A stretch of 64,000 nucleotides of DNA, from the NCBI GenBank assembly GCA_022749755.1, contig CM040445.1, positions 5,167,182 through 5,231,181 of the forward strand. The letters are read 5' to 3'. Below are positions 1-11,354 of the stretch, piece by piece. Within the stretch, counting starts at the first letter, position 1. Every line of letters begins with the position of its first letter. Below the pieces are notes generated by a model, which saw only the letters and a program-made list of their open reading frames with translations, searched no databases and was not told the DNA's origin. A program made the position numbers and the translations under genes. This stretch comes from Azadirachta indica. Its lineage: Eukaryota > Streptophyta > Magnoliopsida > Sapindales > Meliaceae.

Positions 1-1251
1 AAGCCCGCTGAAGCTGTATACATCACTTGTTGTTACTTTATGGTATAGGTAAGATCTGCATCATTTTTAAATATTTATTTTTCGCGTAAATCATGGAAGC
101 AACCAAACAATAGGATCTTGGCGGGAGTGATTGGTCATAACTTGCTTACTGATTGAAATAAATAAGTTTACTTCATATATATCAAGGTGCTGCATCACTC
201 AACAAGTACATGTACATTAGCATTTTTTGTGGGCTTATTTGACTCTTTTTAGGAGGTTTCCCAGCTTTTGTGCTTCTTGGACATTGTTTTCGTTTTCCTT
301 TTTGGTTTGACTTGCCCTGACTTGTCAATTAACTTGTTTTTTCATGGTTACTAGTTGAACCCAAACCAATATACTATGGCGGTTTAATGTAACTGGTCCT
401 TCTCATAGGCTCATAATTGTAAAATCATTGGCAGCACATAATTCTATGAGATCGTAAAACATGTTAGTCTGCTAACTCATGGGGTTGTGTGATGTTTATA
501 TTGCAGAGCTCCAGAACTTCTGCTAGGAGCAAAGAAGTATTCTACAGCAGTTGACATGTGGTCAGTAGGTTGTATAATGGCTGAATTATTGGCCAAAAAA
601 CCATTGTTTAGTGGAACAAGTGAAATTGAGCAACTTGACAAGGTAATTATAATAATTATTATTAATTTTTCTTTTATTTTTGTTTGCTTTGTACTTTCTC
701 ACTGATGTATGACTTAAACACAATTGCAGATTTTTAAAACACTTGGTACACCAACTGAGAAAATTTGGGCTGGACTATCTAGTTTGCCAGGAGCCAAGGC
801 AAATTTTGTTAAACAACCGTACGTACCTGTTAGTGCTGCTATCTTCATTTTTCATTAACATCTATTTTCTGGATTGGCAAAGTTGTGCAATTTTCAAGTT
901 GATTGCTTTCTTTTCCCAGGTATAATCTGCTGCGGAAGAGATTTCCTGCTGCATCTTTTACAGGATCTCCCATTCTTTCCGAATTGGGATTTGATTTATT
1001 AAACAAATTTTTGACTTATGACCCTGAGAAGGTATGTGCTATTTATCCGAAGTTCCAGATTTGGATTTCTGGTTCTTGCCTTGTACTTTGTGAATTGTGA
1101 GATCTTTATCCTTAATTAATTGTTTTGTTGTTTTTTGTAGCGAATAACAGTAGATGATGCCCTCAACCATGACTGGTTTCGTGAGGTTCCTCTTCCCAAA
1201 TCCAAGGAGTTCATGCCTACCTTTCCCCCCCAACATGCTCGGAACAGATAG
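1..1251 (+). CDS. CDKG: Cyclin-dependent kinase G-type, C-terminal part (partial gene, five exons)
   Basis: Serine/threonine kinase of the plant CDKG (CDK11/PITSLRE-related) group, known for roles in splicing control and meiosis. Visible exons are 1-48 (cut by the window edge), 507-642, 730-818, 920-1031 and 1141-1251; all junctions are GT-AG and the phases agree, giving about 164 residues. The protein shows the activation-segment end (TLWYR then APELLLG), the subdomain IX motif [13 protein letters not shown], the CDK C-lobe ([13 protein letters not shown]), [20 protein letters not shown], and a tail with [18 protein letters not shown] ending at TAG. The tail after the kinase core (PLPKSKxFMPTFP) is what separates CDKG from other plant CDKs. 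The ATP-binding lobe and catalytic loop lie outside the window. Bases 1252 to about 1780 are probably 3' UTR. Family assignment is strong; CDKG1 versus CDKG2 is not decided. Confidence 0.93.
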
Positions 1252-1817
1252 CTGATAATATGACTAGATGCCACTTCTAATTGAAGAAAAAATTTCAGTT
1301 TTTGTTATTTCACTTTATGGCTCTGAAGGCATGTGTGAAGAATGTGGAAGAAGACCTAAGATTCTGGATTCAGAGATTGCATTAGTGACAATCATTTTAT
1401 TGTCTTTGTCATGCCATAAAGGGGCACTTCTATGGCGTGGATGTCAACCCAGCTATCTAGAAGTGTGATTAGGAATAATTACTGGTAGGTAGGGGGGAGG
1501 GGGGGGTGGTTGTGGGGGTGAAGAAGATAGGTTATTTGCTGTGTAATGATGTTTACAGATTTAATGTAAATACAGAAGATATATGTGATAGATCTTTAAC
1601 AAGATATATGACTTGTGAACACAATCAAGTGATTGTTCCATGGGTATACACAAGCACTGCATTTGTCACTTCTATAGGCAATTTGTGATGTCTATAATGA
1701 GTTCCTTATAAACCGTCCTTACCTTAGAACAGATACTATGCCCGCCACACTAAGAAAATGATATATTAATTAAAAAATACAGGGCGGCAAATTGTATGAT
1801 GGGTTGTGTAGAATCAG
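1252..1817 (+). other. Probable 3' UTR and convergent intergenic spacer
   Basis: The stretch between the CDKG stop codon and the DUF3537 stop codon on the other strand has no supported coding region. A G-rich run lies near 1490-1510. Several AT-rich stretches could serve as polyadenylation signals for either gene. The two genes are convergent. Confidence 0.5.
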
Positions 1818-4510
1818 CTAACACAATCTTGTATTGTGTGAATGTCTAGTCATTTTCGTAGTAAAAGTTATAGTCTTCCCAAGCACAGAAAGAACGAGTG
1901 TGAGCTCTACAAAGAAGATTGTATTGATAAGAGTGCGATCTATCGTCCATCCAAATACAGTGGCTCCACTAGGGTTGGATTGCAAGTATGTTACTGCACC
2001 ATGAAATGAAAATAAGATGGATATGAGATTGAGATGCATAATAACTGATAACTATCAAAAGATTAAAATGGCTGTGAGTGGAGAGAACGATGGATTGATG
2101 GCAGATTACATAGATTGAATTCACCATCCAGTGAAAGAAACTTGAGCTATAATTTGTCGAAGACATCACTTTATCTAGATGTATACGCCAAGCATATGAA
2201 AAAAATACACAAAATTCTCTAACGTTACATTTGACTACTTTATGAACTTCTACTAAAGTGCAAAATCAAGTTTCTCTGCATTTCCATTGTCAAAAGGTCG
2301 GCAGTATTTAAGGGCTACCCTCAATGCATAGGCGAGAAAATTGCAATGATATAACCAGGAAAAAGCACTGGAGGTTATATTAACAGCCTAATAATGTGTT
2401 CAGGAAGCACTAGTTTATTATTAAGGTGCTTCTCCGAACTTGCTGGGACAATAACACAATACAGAAGGTGTAATGATGTATTAGTTGCTGTTGAAACATG
2501 TAAGGCATAGGGATTCATGCTAAGTCACAGGCAACTAAAAAAAATTGCTCTCTTGATGTTCAGCTGAAGTCAGAAAAATATTCAAGAGACAAAAATATCT
2601 TCGAAAAAAGAAGATACATACCAAAAGCCTGCCTCTTATGGTACATGGACATGTATGAAGCCACTTGTGTATTTGTTGGTATTGGCTCATAATCAACTGA
2701 TTCCACATCACTTTCAGAATAATTTCTAGGTATCGAGCTTGATGGATAGGCAGTCTCTGAGCTTCCACCATTATTGGTTAATCTCAATTGAGAAGCATCA
2801 TTATTGCATGTGACTCAAGCATGCCATCTGCTAGCAACAGATCCAGGACCCTGCGCTCTGTGCGAGATCTTTGCAGCTGCATTCAGACAAATTACTATTC
2901 CAACAAGTTCAACAATAGAAGAAACCTGCCACAGTCAAAATGAACCACTTTAGAAACTATTTGTCAGTTTAACACAAACTTTCACTAGAAGTGAATTTCT
3001 GCTGGGTGATATTAGACAATCTTCCTTGACAATAATATCACCCAATTCATGATTGACTTGCAACTGTACTTTTAGCACTCACTGCAAAATCGCTGCCATT
3101 AACAAAATTGATGATTTCACGATTTCCTGTGGTTTCCAACTGAGCAACAAATTGACTTGCTGTCACAACCAAGCACTCCAGAAGAAGAAATATTCGAAAT
3201 CTGTGGCTTATCTTAGATAGATGATATTTAAGACGTGTGTGTTCCTCAATGCATACTGAAACATCTAAATCCCTTTCTAAAAGCTCGCCATAATTTTCGA
3301 AGTGAACCACCTGCAACTTGCATACCAAGTGGAACAGAGCACTGCCTGATAGATAGATTATAGTCATAGATAGATTATAGTCAAATAAGTCCATGATACA
3401 AGCAATGCAACTAATGTACCAACAGATTGCCACCAAGAATTATGCACATATACAATATGAACAACCTCACGGGCAGCTTTCAAAATGAAGCATGGCAAGA
3501 TCGAAAGTGCCAAAAATTGGAAGAAACCCTGAACAACGAGAACAGTTGATCCAATGAATTGAAGTTACAGTATACACTATAAGTGCGAAATGAAATGAAG
3601 ATTCAAGCAAAATTGGAACCCACGGATTTTATGCATAAAACTATATTTACCATATTATTGGCATCTTAAGAGTCGAAGCTTCATTAAGTGTATCACATAA
3701 GTTTGAACGCAAATACTACTGATTTCATATTTGAAAACACTAAATTAAGGTCAAGAAATTCCAATAAATGTAAAAATTATAGGAACAGTATTCCCTTAAT
3801 GGAGATGAGTGCTTGATTCTCATTCTACGGCATACAGTATCTTCCTTCAATTTTAGTCTATTTTGACCTTTTTTTATCTTCCAACTCAATTGCTTTATAA
3901 ACTCTAAACCTTAATCTCATCAGACAAACCTACAAAATTAAAATTATCCTAAACTATAATCTCTCCAGCCCAAAATAATATTTATTATTTGAAAGGAAAA
4001 AATTTTTGCAATATTTAGTTAAAAAATTTGCAAGAACGCTGAGAAACAAAAAGCTAAGTTGGGTAACTCACGTCCATCTTTTGTATACACTCTTCATGAA
4101 AGCGAGACGTATGACCATGGTGGCGATCCACGAAGAGAAATTTACGGACACCATACTTGCGTAGGTTGTCAGAAATACATATAAGAGAAATGGCAGCAAC
4201 GAGAGACTCAGAGACGAGAATTTCAAGCTCAAACACTTTAATATCGTACTTTTCAGTGTTGTTGGAGCAGCAAGGGAACTTGATTATGAAGATAGGAAGA
4301 GCAACACCCAGAAGCAGAAAAGAGAACCACGAAAGAGTAAAGCTCAAGACAGAGGAGTACTGGCAAAAGCCAAAGAGTCTGAGAAAGGTTTCTAAACGTT
4401 GGAGAGATTTGGAGAGTTGGGCTTCTTCTTCTCGTTGTTGTTTCTATAAGAGGGGTTTGAGGAACTGCTGATGATGAGTTGTTTTCTGTCTCCGTGCTGG
4501 GAACTGCCAT
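1818..4510 (-). pseudogene. DUF3537 family multi-pass membrane protein, disrupted by three lesions
   Basis: DUF3537 proteins are plant membrane proteins of about 450 residues, distantly related to gustatory-receptor-like (GRL) proteins; their role is poorly known. Four exons on the minus strand are 4510-4072, 3528-3083, 2925-2622 and 1993-1818, with good GT-AG junctions and compatible phases. Family signatures include FLRLFGFCQYSSVLSFTLSW, KYGVRKFLFVDR, ALFHLVCKLQVVHFENYGEL, ISHRFRIFLLLE, AAAKISHRAQ, and the C-terminal ATVFGWTIDRTLINTIFFVE. Three changes break it. A one-base frame change lies in exon 1 between about 4405 and 4446. A perfect 17-bp tandem duplication at 3349-3382 shifts exon 2 into a TGA. 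A TGA at 2815-2817 sits in exon 3 after RWHA. Without the three lesions the exon lengths give a 448-residue reading frame, normal for the family. Assembly error could explain one lesion, hardly all three. Confidence 0.88.
3349..3382. repeat. Perfect 17-bp tandem duplication inside DUF3537 exon 2
   Basis: The unit atagatagattatagtc occurs at 3349-3365 and again, identical, at 3366-3382. Read on the minus strand, one copy continues the conserved protein (TIIYL then SGSALFHLVC), while two copies shift the frame and create a TGA at 3364-3366. Perfect identity between copies suggests a recent event or an assembly duplication. Confidence 0.95.
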
Positions 4511-5127
4511 TAAGGTCAGAAATAATAATAATAGATTGAAAGTTGGAAATGAACTGGTTTTTTTGAGTTCTGTTCGAAGACACAGGTAAAGTGTTGCTAT
4601 AAACGGCCAAAATCATTTTGGTTTCGCTGCATTCGAATTCCAGGGCAAGAGACAGACAAAGAAAATCAATGAATTCATTTTTTGTTAGAATTATTGATAA
4701 ATTGACTTTATATTTTGACTAAAAATAATAATATAGTGGGAGAGAATTTATATCATTCACAATTTTTGTAATATTTTATAATTAAATCCCAAAGAAAAGA
4801 AGGTCTCGATGGGAATGGGAATGAAAAAATTAATTACTCTTTTTTTTTTCATTAAATACCAAAGAAAAGCAAATTCTAAGATAGAAAGGGACTGTTATAG
4901 TTTAGTTCCAGTCCACATGATTTAGTGGTAGCTATTGATGACCCAAGAAGAAAAGTCTGAGCATGCAGAGTTCATTGCAAAGAAATGCTGTGCTGCTCTC
5001 ATCTCAGTACGAGCTTACTTTCTGTTAAAATAATTAATTAATTCATATTGAACTTTTAAAATGAAGTGACGTGTGAACAGGTCCAATATCATTAAATAAC
5101 AAATAAACCAAAAAAAATTCATTTTGT
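4511..5127. other. Intergenic spacer, nothing recognised
   Basis: AT-rich sequence between the start of the DUF3537 pseudogene and the first recognisable part of the UGT pseudogene. It should hold the old DUF3537 promoter and 5' UTR. I see no coding similarity, tRNA or repeat family here. Confidence 0.4.
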
Positions 5128-6462
5128 CCAGCGTGTACGAGCATATTTTAGTGAGCCACTACCCATCATTCAAAATCATAATTTTAGTGAGCACGCCACT
5201 AAGTCAAACAAAGATCAATCTACTGCTACATCGCTGCTGTCTCTACTTCCTGTCTTGCCATTGCATTTCCCCGCTTTCCAACCATCCCTCTGGACCTTAA
5301 TTCCTGTCCCAGCACCTAGGCCTTTTTGTTTGATCTGTACCTACTCAACAACCCAACGCTACTCTCCAATCTCTCTCTCGCTCTCTGTCTCTGGCTTCCA
5401 CCGTCCGTCATCTCATCATTGATTTCTTTTGTTTTTCAGCTCTTGATTTCACCGCCAAACTCAATATCCCCGCATAATTTTTTCTTCACTTCTAGAGCAA
5501 GTTGCCTTGCGCTGCTCTTTAACTTGCCTACTTTGTACCAAAACACCATCCAAAGTTTCAAAGATCTTGACACTAATATTGATCTCCTATATTTGCCAAC
5601 GTTGCCTTTATCTCATACGCTGGAACCAGTACTTGATAGGACCACATTAAAGTGTTCATTCTTCATAAATTGTGCAGCCAATTTGCCTAAGGTAGCAGGA
5701 ATCTTGGTTAACACATTTAAATTGCTTGAACCAAAAGTAGCAAAAGCATTATCGGATGGGCTTTTCATTCCTAATGCTCAAACCCGGCCAATTTTCTGCA
5801 TCGGCCTATTGATTTTGACAACTAATCAAAATGACTCAGGTGTCGTTAGCAATAAAATTCCTGAGTACTTATCATAGCTTGAATCACAACCGAGTCGAAG
5901 CGTTGTGTTTTTGTGTTCAGTAGCAAGGGTTTGTTTTCTAAACTACAGTTGCCAGAAATTGCGTTAGGGTTGGAGAGAAGTGGCCAAAGGTTCTTGTGGG
6001 TGGTTTACAATCTCCCTTCAAAAAACTAAGGCGAGGGATTTTCCGCAGAACCTGACCTAGATTTGGATTCTTTATTGTCTAAAGCTTTCTTGGATCGAAT
6101 AAAAGATAAAGGACTCGTGGTCAAGTCGTGGGTAGCACAGATTGCAGTGTTAAATCATGAGTTGGTGGGCAGTTTTGTCACTCACAGTGGGTGGAACTCG
6201 GCGCTGGAATCAATTTGTGTCGGCATGCCGATGATCGCATGACCACTTTTCTTTTTTTAAATAAAGCGCTGTTGGTAAAGTAATTGAAGCTTGCTTTGCC
6301 AATAGTGGAGTCAGAGGGCGGGTTAGTGAGTGCAGACGAGGTGGAGAAGCGAGTTAGAGAGTTGATGGATCAGAGGAAGGTAATGCACTAAGGGAACGCG
6401 TGGAGGAGACGAGAAATGAGGCAGTAAAAGCGTTGAGTGGCCCCTCTTCTGTTGCACTTTAG
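5128..6462 (+). pseudogene. UDP-glycosyltransferase (UGT88-like) pseudogene
   Basis: Family 1 UGTs move sugar from UDP-sugars to small molecules such as phenolics. The decayed copy can be followed in several frames: an N-terminal piece with HYPSFKIIILVSTP (5140-5200), a piece with PTIPLDLNSCPST followed by a TAG at 5317-5319, then an open stretch 5320-5877 with FFTSRASCLALLFNLPT and AGILVNTFKLLEPKVAKALS. After a frame change come [19 protein letters not shown] (5930-6030) and the PSPG sugar-donor box starting at the TGG of 6128 ([20 protein letters not shown], then GWNSALES). The tryptophan codon ending the GMPMIAW motif reads TGA at 6240-6242. The C-terminal helix with ERVEETRNEAVKAL stops at 6462. 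The long open stretch is only a fragment, not a gene. No introns are needed, as in UGT88 genes. Confidence 0.85.
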
Positions 6463-7018
6463 GCAAAGACGGAACGGAACGGGGTTTCCCTTCTACTGTT
6501 AACTTAAGGTGGAGGGAAGTTAAAATTGTGTAGCTCACTGTAGTATATCATTAAAATACATATTGTATCACATCGAGATATCATTTAAAGTGAGATAATT
6601 AGCTGAAAATATTGTAGTTAGTTTTATGAATATTGTGGGCCCACGTAATGTAATTTAAAAGTAATATCCGACAATTTTGTTTTGGCAGAGAGAGATGGAC
6701 AATATGCAAATCCCAGGTTACAAGATTATGAGTGAAAAATAGGAGAGATAATCAGTTGTTGCTATGTGATGTGCCATTTGCAGACTCCAAAATAAAAGCT
6801 GAAAGTCGCAATTTTCCTTACAACACTGGGCACCAAAACAAAAGCACGACCTAACTCAGTACAGTAACAACCTATTTAATTTCTTTGTATGCACATTATT
6901 CATGGCATCATCTTGCTGGATAATATCAACACAAAAGAATGCCACGTGCTCCTCTTTGTCAAAAAAATCAGATGCTGAAACTAAATTATATTTTACGGTA
7001 GGATTTGCATTTGATACT
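6463..7018. other. Intergenic spacer, nothing recognised
   Basis: AT-rich DNA after the UGT pseudogene. No coding similarity or repeat structure could be supported. Confidence 0.4.
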
Positions 7019-7349
7019 GATCTTTTCTATTCTATATTTTTAAAAATTTAACACGTAACATGAATAAACATGAAAGGTTGAAATTATATTTTAAAAATTT
7101 TTATCAATTAATCATTACAATTTATTATATTTTTAAGAATTTATTGACACGTGACATGAATAAAAATAAAAAGTTAAAATTATATTTTAAAAATTTTTAT
7201 CAATTAATCATTATAATTTATTACACTGAAAGATAAAAAAATAATTTTAAAATTAATTAATATATTTTTTAAAATACAATTTTAGTCTTTCATTTTTATT
7301 CATATCACGTATTAATAAATTTTTTAAAAAAATAGAATAGAAAAGATCA
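7019..7349. mobile_element. MITE-like element with terminal inverted repeats
   Basis: The left end begins gatcttttctattctat and the right end is its inverse (atagaatagaaaagatc). The inverted similarity runs on inward for tens of bases, including an ACACGTAACATGAATAAA-type stretch on both sides. The left arm is itself tandemly duplicated with a period of about 105 bp (near 7045-7130 and 7150-7230). No coding sequence is present. I cannot define a clean target-site duplication, so the superfamily is open. Confidence 0.55.
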
Positions 7350-8141
7350 TCACTGAATTCGAGTCTTTTACAACAGCTGTCAAATTTGACGAAACTGCCC
7401 TACATTAAAAAAAAAAAAAAAAAGTCATCCATTTAGCGTTTATTAAGTTTCATACCCATAACTCCAAACTGACCCATAGCAAAGTAATCTCTCAACTCAG
7501 ATTATACATGCATCCATACACTAAAGCTTATTCATCATTCGAAAATCTATAGCCAAAACTCAAGCTTGTACATATATTCGATACAGTAACAAACCCATCA
7601 CCATGCCTCAAGTCATAAAGCCAAACAAGGACAGCACCCCAAGCACATAACCCAACATATATATGGCCGAAAATCAAGCTTTCGGATGTAATCGGTACAA
7701 TAACGAAACCATTGAAGATGCTTTACTTACAAAATCGAACAAGAATAGCACCCCAAGCACGCAACACAGCACAGGAACTATAATTAGACTCCAAAAGCCA
7801 GAATATTGAAGATCACATTTATAAACAATAACCCAAGAAGTTAAGAAACGCGACATTCGACCCAAGAATTTTTACACCGTCGCACAACTATAAAACTATA
7901 GTTAAACACCAAAAACTATAATCAAGATTACATTTTAAAGAGTGACCCAAGAAGTTCTGAAATTCAGAACATAAGAACCTAATCATAAGAACTTTAAACT
8001 GAAAATACAAACAGAAATTTTCAAAACAGTAATGTTTATTTAATTAATGAATCAGAAAGTATAAAAAATCACATGATAACGCATGAATCTTGATAATTAT
8101 ACAGCAAAAAAAAAAAAGAAAAAGAAAAAAAAACCTCTGCT
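7350..8141. other. AT-rich spacer with a degenerate ~115-bp duplication
   Basis: Around 7550-7660 and 7668-7775 two related blocks share words such as tcaagctt, cgrtacartaac, and agcaccccaagcac, suggesting an old tandem duplication. An A-rich run lies at 7406-7423 and another at 8105-8132. If the coding-like segment at 8142-8381 (minus strand) is transcribed, part of this would be its 3' UTR. Confidence 0.35.
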
Positions 8142-8426
8142 TTAGGGCTTCCACACGAACTGGAAAACGTTTTGGCTGGGGATGGCCTGGGATCGGACAC
8201 GGACCTCCTCAACGGGGGGCTGTGGTGGCAACTTAGGCAAATCAATAGCATTCGACAATGGGGTTCGCAGGTACTCCAACTTTAGATTTGACAGCGGGGA
8301 AAGTGAAGATCCCTCAACAACAGGCGTGGTGGATGGCCTGTAGGGATTAGAAACACAGCGGCGGAGAAAGGGTTTGGTTTCCTAGGGCGGAGTGTCACGT
8401 GCCCAGCAGAGCGGCACGTGCGACAT
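8142..8426 (-). other. Coding-like segment with one in-frame stop; unrecognised
   Basis: Read on the minus strand from the ATG at 8426, the frame gives 14 codons, a TAG at 8382-8384, then 79 open codons ending at TAA 8142-8144. The second part looks protein-like rather than random: a basic, proline-rich stretch (RRCVSNPYRPSTTPVVEG), then LKLEYLRTPLSNAIDLPKLP and RSQAIPSQNVFQFVWKP at the end. There is no methionine after the TAG. It could be a pseudogene, the last exon of a gene whose start I cannot find, or a gene whose start codon mutated. I do not recognise the family. Confidence 0.35.
8396..8420. promoter_or_regulatory. Pair of G-box motifs (CACGTG)
   Basis: Two perfect CACGTG palindromes stand at 8396-8401 and 8415-8420, 19 bp apart start to start. 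G-boxes bind plant bHLH and bZIP factors. They overlap the 5' end of the unrecognised minus-strand segment, so they may mark an old or active promoter. Function is inferred from the motif only. Confidence 0.35.
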
Positions 8427-8655
8427 TCTCATAGACCCCATATCGAGGATAAGCTTTGTTAGTGCGTGGTATATCTAATTAGTTTCGGCCTATTTTGACC
8501 TCGTAAAGAGGACAGCTTCACTTTCTGATCAGTTCGGGCAGGGGTGATCTAAGTCCCTCTGCATAATAGCTCTTAGGAGTAAAGTCGATTTTGCACTATA
8601 AAATATCAATGTGATCTTTCGTGTGGTGACAGTGACATGAGGCAAAAGGAGAACC

Positions 8656-8904
8656 TTGGAGAACCTAGAGATAAGAGTTAGTGTAATCGTCATTGTGGTT
8701 GGCTTTGTTGGGGTTGGGTTCACAGGAGAAGGAGAGATTCTCAAAAGAAGGGCGTTTGTGGCACCCAGAAGAGAAAGAACTGGCGGAGAAGCGATGACAG
8801 CTGCAGAAGGCATATGGGGGCCAGTTAGCGATGTAGAGACGGGAGAATCGATTGGTGGATTGGTCAAAGAAGGGAGAAAGAGGTCTTCTTTGGCCTCTTG
8901 TTAG
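8656..8904 (+). other. Unassigned short ORF
   Basis: An 82-codon frame starts with a possible membrane segment (VSVIVIVVGFVGVGF) followed by a charged region (KRRAFVAPRRER). I recognise no family and see no splice context, so it may be chance. The rest of 8427-9300 shows nothing I can assign. Confidence 0.15.
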
Positions 8905-9309
8905 AGCCTACAGGTGGTCGGGGAACGATTATTTACTCATATCTTCATTTCTTTCTTGATCGTTGATTTGTAAACGTGATGCTTTTATCATAATGCCCCT
9001 AAATTTAACGGTAAATCAACGGAAGTGAATGACTTTAGGGAAGGTGACTGTTTGTTTCCCTAAATATTCCCTCCAGATATTAAAAGACAAAACTTCAAAA
9101 TAATTCTCCTATCTTATAAAAAAAAAAAAACAGAAAAAAGAAAGAGACGGGAGTTTATGAATTATGATAGCCACGGGACTGGTATGAAATTCAGAGTTAA
9201 AACCATCTCTTTCCTGCTACTTCGGGTGCAGAAAAACTCTTCCAGTTTTACTGCCAGTAATGCTATGATGGGACATGATGACTTCAGAAATGGTATCATC
9301 ACTGACTCA

Positions 9310-10627
9310 ACAATTGACTTCAGCGTTAGCTAAAACTTTGAATTAATACCACAATTTTCTTCTCATAAGAAAATTTTCATCCGTAATTTTTTTAATATCA
9401 TAATTTTATTAGTATCGTATCTATTAATAGTTAATTAAAAATCTATTAAAATTTTTAGAAAAAAAAAAAAATAGTTATAATTTTATAAATAAAATGATAA
9501 AACGTCATAATATCACATCGTCACTCATTTACCAATTCACTTTGGCATGAACTAAAACTTTGAATTAATTTCATAATCTCTTTTTTGCAGGAAATTTTTT
9601 TCTTGTAAATTCCACAATCTCCTTGCAGAGAATTTTTCTCCTGTAATTTTTTTAAATGTTATAAATCTTTTAGTATCTAATTAGGTATCTATTGATAATT
9701 TAGTTTACAGTTGTAGCGTACCCAACTTCCAGACGAACTGTCTTTAAGAGAGAATGAACTACTACCCAAAGAGAAATTTCTCTCTTATAAATTCCATAAT
9801 CTCTTTCCTGAAAAAAATTTCTCTTTTGTAATTTTTTTTTCATATTATAAATTTCTTAGTATTTAATTAGGTATATACTAGTTTTTAACCAGAGATTTAC
9901 TAGAACTTTAACTAGGAATTTCTCTCTTACAATTTTTTTTAATATTACAAATCTACTATTATCTAATTAGGTATCTATTGGTCTTTAACCAGAGATTTAC
10001 TGGAACTTTTATAGGGAAGATAATCTACAGTTGTTTTTTTAGGTATATTTGGTTAAAATATTACAATTTGCTGGTATCTAATTAGATATTCAATAGTATT
10101 TAACTAGAGATTTATTGGAACTTTTATTGGGAAGATAACACTAGAGATTTATTATTGAGAAGATGATACTAGAGATTTATTAGAACTTTTATATTGGAAA
10201 GATAACCTGCAATTGTAGCGCACCTAGCTTTCAGGAAGATTGCTTTTAGGAGAGAAAGAACTGCTGTCCAGAAATTCCTGAGAATAGGCCACACAATGTA
10301 TAGGAAACACTATGAAAACACTAGAAATTTACTGGAACTTTTATACTGAAAAGATAATCTATAGTTGTAGCACACCTAACTTCTAAGAAGATTGCTTGCA
10401 AGAAAGAAGAAATTGCTGTTCAGAAATCTCTAAGAATAAGCCACATAGTATATATGAAATACTATAGAAACACTAGAGATTTATTGAAACTTTTATACTA
10501 GAAAGATAACTTGCAGTTGTAACACACTTAGCATCCAAAAAGATTGCTTTCAAGAGAGAAGGAATTGCTGCTCAAAAATCATTGAGAATAGGCCACACAG
10601 TGTATAGGAAACACTATAAAAACACCT
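9310..10627. repeat. Degenerate tandem-repeat block with three ~152-bp units at the right end
   Basis: The clearest units begin with aacttttata at 10184, 10336 and 10488. Each continues with a gataa-word, ttgtagc/aacaca, agaagattgcttt, gagaaggaattgctg, gaataggccacacagtgta and ggaaacactat. From 9310 to about 10170 shorter and more diverged pieces recur, such as ttaaccagagatttactggaac and tctaattaggtatctattg. No coding sequence is present. It looks like a minisatellite grown from part of an old element. Confidence 0.7.
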
Positions 10628-10882
10628 ACATGGTTCCAATGCATTCTCTCTGTAGGAATATAATGCGCTCTAACCATCCAGTCTCAGCCTAGATGGCTCT
10701 TCTCTTCTCCAATTAAGTTATGAGAAAAAGGAAAAATCATTATACAAATTATGTCAACTAGTTGCTAAGACTACTTTTGCATTCGAATCCTATTATTATT
10801 CCATATTGCATATTGAGAGAAAATAATAATGTAGCAATTAGTTAAACTACGAAGTTGAAATGGCATGATCTAATGATTCAAC

Positions 10883-11354
10883 TATTGGAGATCTTTTTAA
10901 TATAAAATTGATGATGTAACAAATAACACAAGATACTCATAACCAAAACATGTATAAATGCATTACCCTTAAGAAAATTTTTGCTCCTCTAGAATGATGT
11001 CCCAGTACAAATAGATTTTAATGGCAGTATTTCCTCCAAAATATAATAGCTGTTAGTTTTATAAGGATGCACTCTCAAGTATAAACCCTTGAATAATACT
11101 AAAATTAAATATAATTTTCTAATAATATTTATAAGTGATGAGAGATCAAAATAATGTAAGAAAGACATTTTTTTTTTATATATATTCTTTGTGTATATCT
11201 CTATCTCTAAACGGCCAAACTATATTTTCTATTTATAAAGATACATACACCCTTTCATTTGGGACATGTCTTCTTATAATACCTTTCCATTTATAACGTC
11301 CATACACTACAAAATGTATTTTGAAATACTTGTATATTTATAAAATATACAACA
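10883..11354 (-). repeat. LTR (3' LTR of the Copia-like element)
   Basis: Left copy of the direct repeat. On the minus strand it starts TGTTGTATATTTT next to the purine-rich tract. Its outer end meets the target duplication tcaac at 10878-10882. Confidence 0.7.

Noticed and set aside
2815..2817. TGA in the DUF3537 gene as a selenocysteine codon
   Set aside because: Land plants lack selenocysteine insertion, and two other lesions already break the gene.
5326..5877. 183-codon open frame as a complete gene
   Set aside because: It is an internal fragment of a UGT. The reading continues upstream past a TAG and downstream in another frame up to the PSPG box.
8529..8867. 112-codon minus-strand frame
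   Set aside because: It is the antisense shadow of another open frame, and its proline/threonine-rich composition matches no family I know.
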